Assembly (NCBI GenBank): GCA_019359415.1
Contig: JAHHHH010000074.1
Span: 1 to 38,702, forward strand
Source: Iphinoe sp. HA4291-MV1
Lineage (GTDB): Bacteria > Cyanobacteriota > Cyanobacteriia > Cyanobacteriales > Nostocaceae
Direction: 5' to 3'
Length of the DNA stretch: 38,702 nt
A program made the translations under genes and the position numbers. Numbering within the stretch: position 1 is the first letter of the stretch; every line of letters begins with the position of its first letter. The notes under the pieces were generated by a model. It was given only the letters and a program-made list of their open reading frames with translations, was not told the origin of the DNA and made no database searches. Of the stretch, positions 1-8,122 are shown piece by piece.

Positions 1-139
1 ACTTCTCGCTCAAAGCTTGTTAGAGAGACAATGTATTTCTTTTTCGCCATGACACAATTGCGTATTCGGGGATTACTCAAATTATTAACCGAGTCACCCC
101 TCAATTCAAGGCTGACAGACTACTAGTACCGCAAGGCGG

Positions 140-191
140 AATTCAAAATTCAAAATGGACTGCGTCCAGCTGCGCTAACAAAATTCAAAAT
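140..191. repeat. dispersed ~52-bp repeat, copy 1
   Basis: AT-rich arms (attcaaaattcaaaat) surround a GC-rich core with ggactgcgtcc and gcgctaac. The same block occurs in the opposite orientation at 1801-1851 and 18800-18851. It lies just upstream of the DUF29 remnant and has no coding content of its own. Confidence 0.8.
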
Positions 192-222
192 GAAGACAGC
201 GTAAGCGTTTCATCGATTTGGA

Positions 223-441
223 ATGGGTGGTTTATTTACGCCGACCTGTACTAGTTTAAAACCATATTTCCAGGAAGTTTTGCCACAGTGTTATCAAGAC
301 GCAAGAAAGCAAGCCAGTGATGAAACTGGTTTATCGCTTGATGCTTTTCCAGTAGACTCTCCGTTTACGGCGGATGAAAGCCTCACCGTAGGCGATCGCA
401 CTCTACACTCTGCCATGAAGAGCGATCAAAGTCGCAATTGA
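223..441 (+). pseudogene. DUF29-family C-terminal remnant
   Basis: The segment from about 253 to 384 reads like the end of a cyanobacterial DUF29 protein: SLKPYFQEVLPQCYQDAR followed by ETGL.LDAFP and PFT.E. DUF29 proteins are about 140-150 residues, and here only about 45 family-like residues are present. They are preceded by unrelated codons and followed by a diverged tail to a stop at 441. No matching N-terminal part is readable in 1-222. I infer a 5'-truncated, non-functional remnant next to a dispersed repeat. The function of DUF29 is unknown. Confidence 0.6.
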
Positions 442-627
442 TTCTTTTATTTTGTATGTAACGCAAACAAAACTTGAACTTACATAAATTTTGGCTGTGC
501 AAAAAATGTAACTTGCAATCATCTAGCATAGCTTAAGCGCAGCACTATATGACGCTTAATGGCGCTTGCGCTGTTGCGATTAATTTGTTAACGACGACAA
601 ATAATGTGTTGTTCGACATCTATACAA

Positions 628-701
628 TCGGAGCGGCGGGATTTGAACCCACGACCTCCACTACCCCAAAGTGGCACGCTACCAAGCTGCGCTACGCCCC
701 G
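628..701 (-). tRNA. tRNA-Pro (anticodon GGG)
   Basis: The reverse strand folds into a complete cloverleaf. The acceptor stem is CGGGGCG/CGCTCCG, with C1-G72 as expected for tRNA-Pro. There is a four-pair D stem, an anticodon stem CCACT/AGTGG with loop TTGGGGT, a five-base variable loop and a T arm GTGGG-TTCAAAT-CCCGC. The discriminator base is A and CCA is not encoded. Anticodon GGG reads CCC and CCU proline codons. Confidence 0.95.
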
Positions 702-765
702 TAGTCAACTTTCCTATTATAACTTCAACAAGTAGAATTATCAAGGTCTTTTCAAGGTTTCAGTT

Positions 766-1131
766 TTAAAAAACCTTGAGTATCTCACAGGCTTGCAACA
801 AACCAGGAACAGCGGAATCATTGAATTGACCTTCTGCACAACGCCCTATTTTTAAGATAAAGCGCAGGCTGTAGGCATGAGGATAACCTTCAACTTCCAT
901 CCAGATTAAATCACTCTCAGCTTCAGTTGCAATCTTTTCTTCATCCATCAATTCAGTAGCAATTTGCCTCATAGTATCTGCTAATTGCACCAGCAGCCGA
1001 CAAAAATCATTCAATTCAGCTTTAGTTAACTCGATCGCCCACTCATCTGTACCCACTAAACCTTTAAACTCTGGCGCTGTTGGGTTCCAACCGAGACGCC
1101 AACCAAGCCCACTTTTGACAACACGTTCCAT
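766..1131 (-). CDS. DUF1818 family protein
   Basis: A 121-residue soluble protein beginning MERVVKSGLGWRLGWNP, which matches my memory of the cyanobacterial DUF1818 family (small proteins with a GWRLGWDP-type N-terminus). The open frame continues 20 codons further upstream, but that extension reads like low-complexity leader sequence, so I chose the internal ATG at 1131. Acidic and aromatic residues dominate; there is no signal peptide or membrane segment. It ends 65 bp from the tRNA-Pro gene and is followed upstream by a secreted hypothetical on the same strand (77-bp gap). Its biochemical role is unknown. Confidence 0.75.
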   Translation of the reverse strand: MERVVKSGLGWRLGWNPTAPEFKGLVGTDEWAIELTKAELNDFCRLLVQLADTMRQIATELMDEEKIATEAESDLIWMEVEGYPHAYSLRFILKIGRCAEGQFNDSAVPGLLQACEILKVF

Positions 1132-1208
1132 AAAAAAGTTTGGAGTTCTCAGTTGTAAGTTTTGAGTTGAAAATCTTTTTGAGATCATCACTCATCATTC
1201 ACAACTCA

Positions 1209-1748
1209 TTACTTAAGTAACTGTGCGCCTCCTCCTTGTTTAGGTACTTGTCTAGGAGTTGGGGTTGTTTCCTCTGGCTGGGAAGAAGGAGTGGGAGTGA
1301 ATCGTGGTGTATTTTGCGATTTAGGGCTGAAAACGTTTACTAGAGCTTGCGCCAACGCATCTCGTTGGCGGTGGTTTAGGCGTGCTACAGCAGCGCGATC
1401 GCCATCAAAAGGATTTTTTCGCAGAGTATCTTTCCCAGGATAAGTCGTTTCATACATCACTTCATTGGCACCTAGATAATCAGCCAGAGTCAGCTTCCAA
1501 TCCAGTCGATAGTTTGGCGCACGTCCCTTTAAATAGGAGTGGTATTGTATCATACGACTAACCAAGGTGTTATTTTCCGCAACTTTCCCGGTTTCTTTGC
1601 TAATGTATTGATTTTCTCGCGGTAAGTCGGGTAATTGTTGATAAACTTGCTGCCAAGCTTCGCCGGAACTGACTCTTTGAGCGTCAGCAGGCTGAAAATA
1701 GCTGAAAAGAAGTACACTAACCAGTAATATTCCAACTCCCCTTGTCAT
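1209..1748 (-). CDS. secreted hypothetical protein
   Basis: A 179-residue protein starting MTRGVGILLVSVLLFSYFQ, a clear signal peptide with probable cleavage after ADA (about residue 24). The mature part has a Trp/Tyr-rich region (residues 30-110) and then a Pro/Thr-rich low-complexity tail ending in GGGAQLLK. The frame is open upstream to 1964, but those codons come from a dispersed repeat (1801-1851) and a GGGGACAA-type octamer array. The start is therefore the ATG at 1748 that begins the signal peptide. It follows rpoZ on the same strand, 178 bp away. I do not recognise a functional domain; a periplasmic or envelope location is inferred. Confidence 0.7.
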   Translation of the reverse strand: MTRGVGILLVSVLLFSYFQPADAQRVSSGEAWQQVYQQLPDLPRENQYISKETGKVAENNTLVSRMIQYHSYLKGRAPNYRLDWKLTLADYLGANEVMYETTYPGKDTLRKNPFDGDRAAVARLNHRQRDALAQALVNVFSPKSQNTPRFTPTPSSQPEETTPTPRQVPKQGGGAQLLK

Positions 1749-1800
1749 GTTCTGGAACAGAAGATAAGGAGCAAAAGGGGGATGAGGAAGAGACTTCCAA

Positions 1801-1851
1801 TTTTGAATTTTGAATTTTGTTAGCGCAGCGGGACGCAGTCCATTTTGAATT
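1801..1851. repeat. dispersed ~52-bp repeat, copy 2
   Basis: Contains tgaattttgttagcgcagcg and ggacgcagtccattttgaat. It is the same block as at 18800-18851 and the reverse of 140-191. It sits between rpoZ and the secreted hypothetical and artificially extends the latter's open frame. Confidence 0.85.
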
Positions 1852-1854
1852 GTC

Positions 1855-1911
1855 TTGTCCCCTTGTCCTCTTGTCCCCTGGTTCTCTTGTCCCCTTGTCC
1901 TCTGCTTCTTT
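1855..1911. repeat. octanucleotide tandem repeat (TTGTCCCC/TTGTCCTC)
   Basis: About seven consecutive 8-bp units, TTGTCCCC, TTGTCCTC and a diverged TGGTTCTC. The same octamer family recurs inside coding sequence at 36330-36395 and, in diverged form, at 32815-32848. Confidence 0.85.
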
Positions 1912-1926
1912 CCGGTTAGCATTACT

Positions 1927-2163
1927 CTAGACTTCACCAATAATTTCTGGTTGAGTGAGTTCATCAGACATTTCGATAATTGCCCTCAGCACTGGTTTCA
2001 TCATTACATCATCTGCACTGTCAAAGTCTTCATAACGCCGACGCTTAGCACGATTTGCCACTTGAACTGTAATGCGATAGCGATTTGAGGCTGCATGAAT
2101 CAGATCCTCAGCACGGTGCATAATTTGCGATTGAGTCGTCTCAAACTTAGAATGCTTTAGCAT
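1927..2163 (-). CDS. rpoZ: DNA-directed RNA polymerase omega subunit
   Basis: A 78-residue protein whose sequence ([20 protein letters not shown], then [19 protein letters not shown]) is the highly conserved cyanobacterial omega subunit. The C-terminus [14 protein letters not shown] is typical. Omega helps assemble and stabilise the RNA polymerase core and, in cyanobacteria, affects association of the principal sigma factor (family knowledge). The length is normal and the start is unambiguous. It stands alone on its strand, 178 bp upstream of the secreted hypothetical, with repeats in both flanks. Confidence 0.95.
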   Translation of the reverse strand: MLKHSKFETTQSQIMHRAEDLIHAASNRYRITVQVANRAKRRRYEDFDSADDVMMKPVLRAIIEMSDELTQPEIIGEV

Positions 2164-2207
2164 AATTACTGGTTCTATAAGTCATTCTCTCCAGTTTAGC
2201 AGCACTG

Positions 2208-2311
2208 ACATGGTTACTGCCGCTTTTTAAATCCCAGCAATTCTTTCTTTTGCCTTTTAACTTTTAACTTTTAACCTAACATGGTTACTGCCACTTTTTA
2301 AATCCCAGCAA
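2208..2311. repeat. 33-bp direct repeat pair flanking a TTTTAAC heptamer array
   Basis: Copies of acatggttactgcc.ctttttaaatcccagcaa lie at 2208-2240 and 2279-2311 with one mismatch (period 71 bp). Between them, 2255-2275 holds three tandem ttttaac heptamers, a short tandem repeat type known from cyanobacteria. The block lies in the divergent region between rpoZ and the fasciclin gene. Confidence 0.85.
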
Positions 2312-2388
2312 CCTCTCTGTTGATAGAGGCTAATAGTTTTTTGTCACTCTATAAGTATTTTGTAGCATTACCTTGATAACATCATCTC

Positions 2389-2808
2389 ATGCCTGATCTT
2401 GTTGAAACTGCTATCAACGCCGGAAACTTCAACACCCTGGTAAAGGCTGTTAAAGTTGCTGAACTTGTGGAAATTTTGAAAAATCCTGGTCCCTATACAG
2501 TCTTTGCACCCACAGATGAGGCATTTGCCAAGCTACCACCAGGAACTTTAGATTCATTGCTGCAAGACATCCCCAAATTGAAGAAGATTCTCATGTATCA
2601 TATTGCTTACGGGGATGCTATGTCTGAAGATTTGATCCAAATTGACCATGCAGAAACTCTAGAGGGATCAATTGTGGCAATTGATTCTGATAATGGCAAA
2701 GTGAAAGTGAATGACGCCAATGTCCTTAAAACCGACATTATTACCGATAATGGCGTTATCCATATTATTGATGCAGTGTTGATGCCTGCAATAGTTGCTG
2801 GAAAGTAG
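2389..2808 (+). CDS. fasciclin (FAS1) domain protein
   Basis: A 139-residue single-domain FAS1 (beta-Ig-H3/fasciclin) protein. The H1 motif TVFAPTDEAFAKLP is at about residues 38-51, the central YHIAYGD motif at about 71-77, and the closing GVIHIIDAVLMP at about 122-133. FAS1 domains mediate adhesion or protein-protein contacts. Many cyanobacteria carry such single-domain forms without a signal peptide, as here, so a cytoplasmic or non-classically exported location is possible. The length fits one complete domain. It is transcribed away from rpoZ and no operon partner is visible. Confidence 0.9.
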   Translation: MPDLVETAINAGNFNTLVKAVKVAELVEILKNPGPYTVFAPTDEAFAKLPPGTLDSLLQDIPKLKKILMYHIAYGDAMSEDLIQIDHAETLEGSIVAIDSDNGKVKVNDANVLKTDIITDNGVIHIIDAVLMPAIVAGK

Positions 2809-2966
2809 GTGTTGTACATTCAAATTTTGGCGTTGCTCAATTCAGCAACGTCCAAATTTTTGTGCGGCAGACAGAATGTCTGCCTTACAATATTAAGGAC
2901 GGGCAGGACAGCCTACCCCACAAAACAAGTTCAATTATCCCTTAAATGTGCAATGCCATTATTGGC

Positions 2967-4430
2967 TTACCCTACACCCAGAATGCAGCCAGTACGTGGA
3001 GGAATACTTAAAGTCAAATGCTCAGACTCTCCCTCAACACTCCACTCCACCTGTGCAGCGCCATATAAAAGCTTACTTGGTTGAGTGTTCAAACTTGCGA
3101 TATCAACATTCCCTTTTGCTTCAGCAGTACCAACGTTAACCGCAACTATCAATTCTTCTGTTCCCAAAACTCGCGCAAAGAGATAGAGTCCTCCTTGAGC
3201 ATATAAGACTTTGTAATCACCCGTACGCAAACATGGATAAGAGTGGCGTAGAGCAATTAATTCGCGGTGAGTCTTGAGAATATCTCTATCCCAACTAGCT
3301 TCTAGTGGAAAACCGCGACGAGAATCTGGATCTATAGCTCCTGGTAAACCAACTTCATCACCATAATAGACACTAGGGGCACCAGGAAAAGTCAGAAGCA
3401 GTAAAGTTGCCAATTCCACACTCGCTTTATCACCACCAGCAATGGTAAGCAACCGTGCTGTATCGTGACTAGCAAGTAGATTTAATTGAGTCAGCTGAAT
3501 CTCCCAAGGGTAAAGTTGCAGGAGTTCTTGAATTTTCTGTGCATACTCAGCAGCGAATAATGGTGGATAGGGTGTGTAGTCGCGGCTTTGCACTTGATCC
3601 ATAACCACGCGATCGCCTGCAGTAAAAGCAACGGTTGATCCCGCAAACAGATAATTCATCACCCCATCAAATTGAGTTCCATCCAACCATTCACGGGAAT
3701 CTCCCCAAACTTCGCCGACAATATATGCTTCGGGATTAATCGCTTTGACTCGCTGACGGAACTCTTGCCAAAAACCAGGAGTTTTAATTTCAAAGGGCAC
3801 ATCTAATCGCCAACCGTCAATGCCGAATTTAATCCAATATTCGGCAATTTCCATGATATATTCTCGAACTTCTGGATTGTCATGATTAAACGCTGGCAGT
3901 GCTCGATTATCAGCCCAACCCTCATAATTAGCAGGAAAATTACCATTGTAAGCAGAAAGGGGCCAATCATGAATTCTAAACCAATCCACCCAAGGTGAAT
4001 GAGGACCATTTTCCAAAACATCGTGGAAAAAGAAAAATCCCCGACTAGAATGGTTAAACACCCCATCCAGAACGACTTTGATATCCCGCTCGTGAGCAGC
4101 GTCTAGCAATTCCTTAAAAGCTGGGTTCCCTCCCAGCATTGGATCAACTTGATAATAGTCGTGAGTGTGGTAGCGGTGATTGCTCGCCGATTGAAAGATA
4201 GGCGTAAAGTAAATAGCATTAATTCCCAGATCCTGTATATAATCTAACTGCTCTAGAACGCCCCACAAATCTCCGCCCTTGTAACCTTGGAATGTAGGCA
4301 TAATTTCCCAATCTTCCCAACGAGCATCGCGTAAAAGCCGTTTGCGAGGTTGTTTGCATCTAGCAAATCGATCTGGAAAGATTTGGTAGAAAACAGCATG
4401 TTTAACCCAATCTGGTGTTTGAATCTGCAT
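2967..4430 (-). CDS. GH13 alpha-amylase family glycosidase (neopullulanase/cyclomaltodextrinase-like)
   Basis: A 487-residue GH13 enzyme predicted to hydrolyse alpha-glucans or maltodextrins in the cytoplasm. Conserved regions are visible: DGVFNH (122-127), GWRLDVP with nucleophile Asp210, IVGEVWG with acid/base Glu240, and LLASHDT with transition-state Asp323. The FQGYKGGDLWGV motif near residue 47 and HRYHTHDYYQVDP near 85 resemble the neopullulanase/cyclomaltodextrinase group. However, the N-terminal CBM34-type domain of that group is absent, since the catalytic barrel begins almost at residue 1. There is no signal peptide. It is monocistronic, convergent with the fasciclin gene. The exact substrate (starch, pullulan, cyclodextrin) cannot be decided from sequence alone. 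Confidence 0.9.
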   Translation of the reverse strand: MQIQTPDWVKHAVFYQIFPDRFARCKQPRKRLLRDARWEDWEIMPTFQGYKGGDLWGVLEQLDYIQDLGINAIYFTPIFQSASNHRYHTHDYYQVDPMLGGNPAFKELLDAAHERDIKVVLDGVFNHSSRGFFFFHDVLENGPHSPWVDWFRIHDWPLSAYNGNFPANYEGWADNRALPAFNHDNPEVREYIMEIAEYWIKFGIDGWRLDVPFEIKTPGFWQEFRQRVKAINPEAYIVGEVWGDSREWLDGTQFDGVMNYLFAGSTVAFTAGDRVVMDQVQSRDYTPYPPLFAAEYAQKIQELLQLYPWEIQLTQLNLLASHDTARLLTIAGGDKASVELATLLLLTFPGAPSVYYGDEVGLPGAIDPDSRRGFPLEASWDRDILKTHRELIALRHSYPCLRTGDYKVLYAQGGLYLFARVLGTEELIVAVNVGTAEAKGNVDIASLNTQPSKLLYGAAQVEWSVEGESEHLTLSIPPRTGCILGVG

Positions 4431-4759
4431 ACCTGGTACTTGCTTTGTAACTATTACTTTTAATTACAGCTATTTTCAAGTAAATAAACCACACTTTTTT
4501 ACCTCATGCATTCGGCGTTCGCGTAGAGTAGGTGAGCCAGCGCGTTGTGGGGCTTATTCTTGAAGTAGGTTCGTTTTGATTGAGCTTTCTTGGAGCCTTG
4601 TGGATGAGGGTGAAAAGCTTTTAGTCTGACTTGACTCGGTAGAAACTTGATGTTCCTGTGTTAACAATTCACGCATTCGCTTATTCAAAATTCAAAAATA
4701 ACTCGTCTCATATCCTGAAAAATACGCAATATCATATTTGGTGTGAGTTAAAATACAGC
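4431..4759. other. intergenic region, no gene
   Basis: This 329-bp stretch lies between the divergent amylase and PIN genes. It carries a short GC-rich segment around 4510-4560 (ggcgttcgcg, gagccagcgcg) resembling repeat debris found elsewhere in the window, and an attcaaaattcaaaa motif at 4683-4698. I see no gene or recognisable RNA. Confidence 0.6.
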
Positions 4760-5224
4760 ATGAGTAAAGTGTACAAGATTTATCTTGATGTTTGTTGTCT
4801 GAATCGAACTCTAGACGATTTAGAACAATTTCGGATTCGTATGGAGGCTGAAGCTGTAACGGAGATTATTCAAAATTGCGAAGATGGCAAGTGGATATTG
4901 ATAAATAGCGATATTATTGAATTTGAGGTTAGTCAACATTCAGACTCATTTAAACAAGAACAGGTCAAGTCAATTCTAGATGTAGCAAATATTTATATCC
5001 AATCAACTAAAAGTATTGACTTGAGAGCAGAAGAACTAATGAAGTTGAGCTTCAAGTTCCATGATGCTTTACATTTAGCATTTGCAGAAGCGGGAGATGC
5101 AGATGTATTTTTAACAACTGATGATCGACTTTTCAGGAAAGCAAAGCAATCTCAAAATATTTTCAAAATAGAAGTCGAAAATCCCACGATTTGGTTAATG
5201 AATGTTTTGCAAACCGAGGAATAA
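4760..5224 (+). CDS. PIN-domain protein, putative toxin/RNase
   Basis: A 154-residue PIN-fold protein. The acidic positions of the family are present: Asp10 in IYLDVCCLNR, Glu54/Glu56 in SDIIEFEV, Asp102 in KFHDALHLAFAE and Asp121/122 in TTDDRLF. VapC-type PIN proteins are Mg-dependent RNases, usually toxins. The open frame extends 34 codons further upstream but is uncharacteristic there, so the ATG at 4760 is chosen. The next gene begins one base after this stop codon, and its ribosome-binding site (GAGG) lies inside this gene's last codons, implying translational coupling. A VapBC-like role is inferred; the order (PIN gene first) is reversed from classical vapBC. Confidence 0.75.
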   Translation: MSKVYKIYLDVCCLNRTLDDLEQFRIRMEAEAVTEIIQNCEDGKWILINSDIIEFEVSQHSDSFKQEQVKSILDVANIYIQSTKSIDLRAEELMKLSFKFHDALHLAFAEAGDADVFLTTDDRLFRKAKQSQNIFKIEVENPTIWLMNVLQTEE

Positions 5225-5225
5225 A

Positions 5226-5417
5226 ATGATGAAACTGACTGAAATTAGACAGCAAGGATATAAAGCCCTAATTGATGCTTTAGGAGTAGCAGGAACGCTG
5301 AGGTTTTTACAGCAGTTAGAAGTAGGCTATGGTAACTATACTAAAGAACGTCATCAATGGCTCGATCAACTCACAATAGATGACTTTCGTAATTATATTA
5401 AACAAAAAAATCAATAA
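5226..5417 (+). CDS. small partner protein of PIN gene (possible antitoxin)
   Basis: A 63-residue protein beginning MMKLTEIRQQGYKALIDALG, with a middle TLRFLQQLEVGYGNYTKERHQ and a basic tail. It resembles a small cyanobacterial family I remember as usually accompanying PIN-domain genes. I see no standard MazE/AbrB/RHH DNA-binding motif. The start at 5226 follows GAGGAATAAA with good spacing and is one base from the PIN stop codon, so the two are surely co-translated. The antitoxin role is inferred from context only. Confidence 0.7.
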   Translation: MMKLTEIRQQGYKALIDALGVAGTLRFLQQLEVGYGNYTKERHQWLDQLTIDDFRNYIKQKNQ

Positions 5418-5478
5418 CTTTGAAGAAAGAAGAAGGAAGAAGAAACAAGGAATGTTCTTAGTTGCGAGATTCTGACCG

Positions 5479-5516
5479 AAACTCAAAAGAATTGCTATAG
5501 CAATTCTTTTGAGTTT
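5479..5516. repeat. 38-bp perfect palindrome
   Basis: The left half aaactcaaaagaattgcta is followed immediately by its exact reverse complement, with no spacer. It lies in the 223-bp gap between the PIN pair and endonuclease V. As RNA it would form a long hairpin on either strand and might act as a bidirectional terminator, but there is no clear U-tract. Confidence 0.9.
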
Positions 5517-5640
5517 GCCATAATCCTCTCATCTCACTCCTGCTTTAACAAATGTAGAGATATCATTATTAAAAACCTTAAAAATTAAAAACCTTAAAAA
5601 CAATTTCGGCAACAACAAAATTTAAACGAAAGCTTTAGAC

Positions 5641-6306
5641 ATGAAAATTTCTCAACGTCATACTTGGTCCCTAACAGTAGATGAAGCTATAAAAATTCAA
5701 GAAACATTAAGAGATGAGGTCATTACTGAAGATAAACTCAAAGAACCAGTGCAGTATGTGGCTGGGGTAGACATGGGTTTTGAAGCGGATGGTACTATTA
5801 GTCGTGCAGCTGTCGCAGTGCTCAGTTTTCCTGATTTGCAGATTCAAGAAACAAGCTTAGCACACCGTCCGACAACATTTCCTTATATTCCTGGATTTCT
5901 CTCATTTCGGGAAATACCCGCTGTATTAGATGCATTAGAAAAAATAAAAACAATACCAGATCTGATTTTGTGTGATGGACAGGGAATTGCTCATCCTCGA
6001 AGATTTGGTATAGCTTGCCACTTGGGTATAATTGTGGATATACCGACAATTGGTGTTGCTAAATCGTTGCTTGTTGGTAAACATGAAAATGTACCAGAAA
6101 CACGTGGTAGCGATCAACCACTGATATATAAAGGAGAAACAATTGGAGTCGTTTTACGAACGCGTACAGAAGTAAAGCCTCTCTATATCTCTAGCGGTCA
6201 TAGAATTAGTTTACCTACAGCAGTTGAGTATGTATTGCGTTGTACAACAAAATATCGGTTACCAGAAACAACACGCATTGCTGATAAATTAGCGTCCGCA
6301 AAATAA
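5641..6306 (+). CDS. nfi: endonuclease V
   Basis: A 221-residue deoxyinosine 3' endonuclease, which starts repair of deaminated adenine (inosine) in DNA. Catalytic acidic residues are visible at family positions: Asp44 in YVAGVDMGF, Glu91 in the YIPGFLSFRE signature, and Asp112 in CDGQGIAHPRRFG. The KSLL motif and the GVVLRTR segment follow. Length and start are standard. The downstream FHA gene starts 18 bp after the stop codon, so the two may be co-transcribed. That is unusual for nfi and may simply reflect insertion of the signalling island next to it. Confidence 0.95.
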   Translation: MKISQRHTWSLTVDEAIKIQETLRDEVITEDKLKEPVQYVAGVDMGFEADGTISRAAVAVLSFPDLQIQETSLAHRPTTFPYIPGFLSFREIPAVLDALEKIKTIPDLILCDGQGIAHPRRFGIACHLGIIVDIPTIGVAKSLLVGKHENVPETRGSDQPLIYKGETIGVVLRTRTEVKPLYISSGHRISLPTAVEYVLRCTTKYRLPETTRIADKLASAK

Positions 6307-6323
6307 GTAAAGCCGAGTATTTT

Positions 6324-6803
6324 ATGAGCGAACTCACTTTAGAATGGAAAGAAGCGCTTAAGAGCAGAACTGAAAAAATTCTCGACCAACAGCCCAGTAA
6401 AAACCCTGGAACAGTTAGACTTGGTCGTCATCCAGATTTGTGCGATATTCTTTTTCCTGAGGATGAGAAAATCTCTAGGTTACACGCTGAGATATTTTTT
6501 CATCGTGAGCAAAACAGCTTTTATTTACGGAAACTACCAGAAGGAAAACGTCCCCTCATCGTAGATGGGAAAATTATCACTCATGGTGAAGTACCTTTAA
6601 GACAAGGTAGCACGATTCTTTTAGGAGAAACAGAAATCAAAGTTGTAGCAGTTTCTGTAGATCTCGCATATGGTCTAATTTGTCCTAACACTAAATGTCG
6701 TAATCCAGATAAGCGTCGTATAGTAGATCCGAAATATCTACTTGAAAGTTGTCCTTGGTGTGGAACATCTTTAGCTGCAGCTCAGAGCTTTCATAGACTA
6801 TAG
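6324..6803 (+). CDS. FHA domain-zinc ribbon protein
   Basis: A 159-residue protein. Residues 25-110 form an FHA domain: GR at 34-35 and the S-x-x-H motif ISRLHAEI (Ser51, His54), which contact phosphothreonine in the family. The NGT element of the phosphate-binding loops is replaced by RPLIVDGK, so binding may be altered. The C-terminus has four cysteines (C120, C125, C143, C146) ending CPWCGTSLAAA, a zinc ribbon. It is closely related to the protein at 14080-14742, with the same opening layout and the same tail, but lacks that protein's Pro/His-rich linker. It probably reads a Thr-phosphorylated partner made by the neighbouring kinases (inference). Confidence 0.8.
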   Translation: MSELTLEWKEALKSRTEKILDQQPSKNPGTVRLGRHPDLCDILFPEDEKISRLHAEIFFHREQNSFYLRKLPEGKRPLIVDGKIITHGEVPLRQGSTILLGETEIKVVAVSVDLAYGLICPNTKCRNPDKRRIVDPKYLLESCPWCGTSLAAAQSFHRL

Positions 6804-6837
6804 CAGTCCTATTTGAGTTGTAAACTTACTCATGGAG

Positions 6838-6864
6838 GCAAGGGAACAGGGAACAGGGAACAGT
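6838..6864. repeat. GGGAACA heptamer array
   Basis: Three to four tandem gggaaca heptamers directly abut the break point of the truncated Rpn-like gene. Similar units form the stem of the hairpin at 38412-38458. Confidence 0.75.
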
Positions 6865-6871
6865 ACACAGT

Positions 6872-7675
6872 TATCGTCAGGGTGGTAAAGAAGCTTGGAT
6901 CTTGATTCATATTGAAGTTCAAAGTCAGCAAGAAACTAACTTTGCTGAGAGAATGTTTGTCTACAACTACCGAATCTATGACCGTTACAGACGCTCTGTA
7001 GCCAGTTTAGCTGTGTTGGGTGATGAAAATCATAAATGGCGACCAAATCAATTTGACTATGAGTTATTTGGTTGTGATATGAGATTTAGATTTCCAGTCG
7101 TGAAATTGCTAGACTATCAACAGGAATGGTCAGCGTTAGAAGCGAGCCGTAATCCTTTTACCACTGTAGTCATGGCTCATTTAAAAGCTTTAGAGACTCG
7201 TCAAAACAGGAATCAGCGCTTGCAGTGGAAGCTGGCTTTGACTAGAAGATTGTATGAGCAAGGCTATGAGCGACAAGATGTGATCAACTTGTTTCAGTTT
7301 ATAGATTGGATGATGACTTTGCCCAAAGAATTGGAACAGGAGTTTAAGCAACAAATCAGTCGATATGAGGAGGAATTACGGATGCCATACATTACCAGTA
7401 TTGAGCGCATGGGAATTGAGCGCGGAATGCAGCAGGGAATTGAGCAGGGAATGCAGCAGGGAATTGAGCGCGGAACTAAGCGAGGTTTGTTAAAAGGTAT
7501 TGAGTTGGGGTTGAAACTCAAATTTGGCACTGAGGGCTTAGACTTATTATCTGAAATCAGCGATATTCAAGATTTGAATCTTTTGGAAACTATTCTTAAT
7601 CAGATAAAGACAGCGAATACACTTGATCAACTTCGCACTGTCTATCAGTCGCCTTCACAACAGGAAGAAAATTAG
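6872..7675 (+). pseudogene. Rpn-family nuclease/transposase, 5'-truncated
   Basis: Family-like sequence starts abruptly as YRQGGKEAW-ILIHIEVQSQQE at 6872 and runs to 7675. It includes FAERMFVYNYRIYDRYRRSV, WRPNQF, NPFTTVVMAHL, LPKELEQEFKQQI and an ERG/EQG-MQQGIE repeat region. This matches cyanobacterial Rpn (PD-(D/E)XK, recombination-promoting nuclease) proteins. Those normally have about 70 more N-terminal residues carrying the first catalytic acid. Here that part is missing and the upstream sequence is a GGGAACA heptamer array, with an in-frame stop at 6821. The E-x-Q of the nuclease core (HIEVQ) survives. Translation from a TTG at 6902 is possible but would give a core-less protein. I call it a decayed gene. 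Confidence 0.75.
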
Positions 7676-7776
7676 GGTTTTGCAACCTATCCGGGTGCGC
7701 GCCACTCAAAGCGATGGTGCAAATTGTCGTTCAAGCGCGTTCGCCTGCACCGTTATCTGAACTGTATTGCTTGTGG

Positions 7777-8104
7777 ATGAGCATCAAACACACAAGCGCG
7801 AGCATCAAACACACAAGCGCGAGCATCAAACACACAAGCGCGAGCATCAAACACACAAGCGCGAGCATCAAACACACAAGCGCGAGTATCAAACACTCAA
7901 GCACGAGCATCAAACACACAAGCGCGAGCATCAAACACACAAGCGCGAGTATCAAACACACAAGCGCGAGTATCAAACACACAAGCACGAGCATCAAACA
8001 CACAAGCACGAGCATCAAACACACAAGCACGAGCATCAAACACACAAGCACGAGTATCAAACACTCAAGCACGAGTATCAAACACTCAAGCACGAGTATC
8101 AATT
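7777..8104. repeat. 21-bp minisatellite, 15 full copies
   Basis: Fifteen complete 21-bp units plus a partial one. Early units read catcaaacacacaagcgcgag and later ones tatcaaacactcaagcacgag, with substitutions spreading in blocks, as in unequal exchange. Because 21 is a multiple of 3, open frames appear on both strands (for example SIKHTSA repeats); these have no start context or homology and are not genes. A related 21-bp array lies at 38469-38702. Confidence 0.95.
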
Positions 8105-8122
8105 TGAATGGAGACAGGTTTT

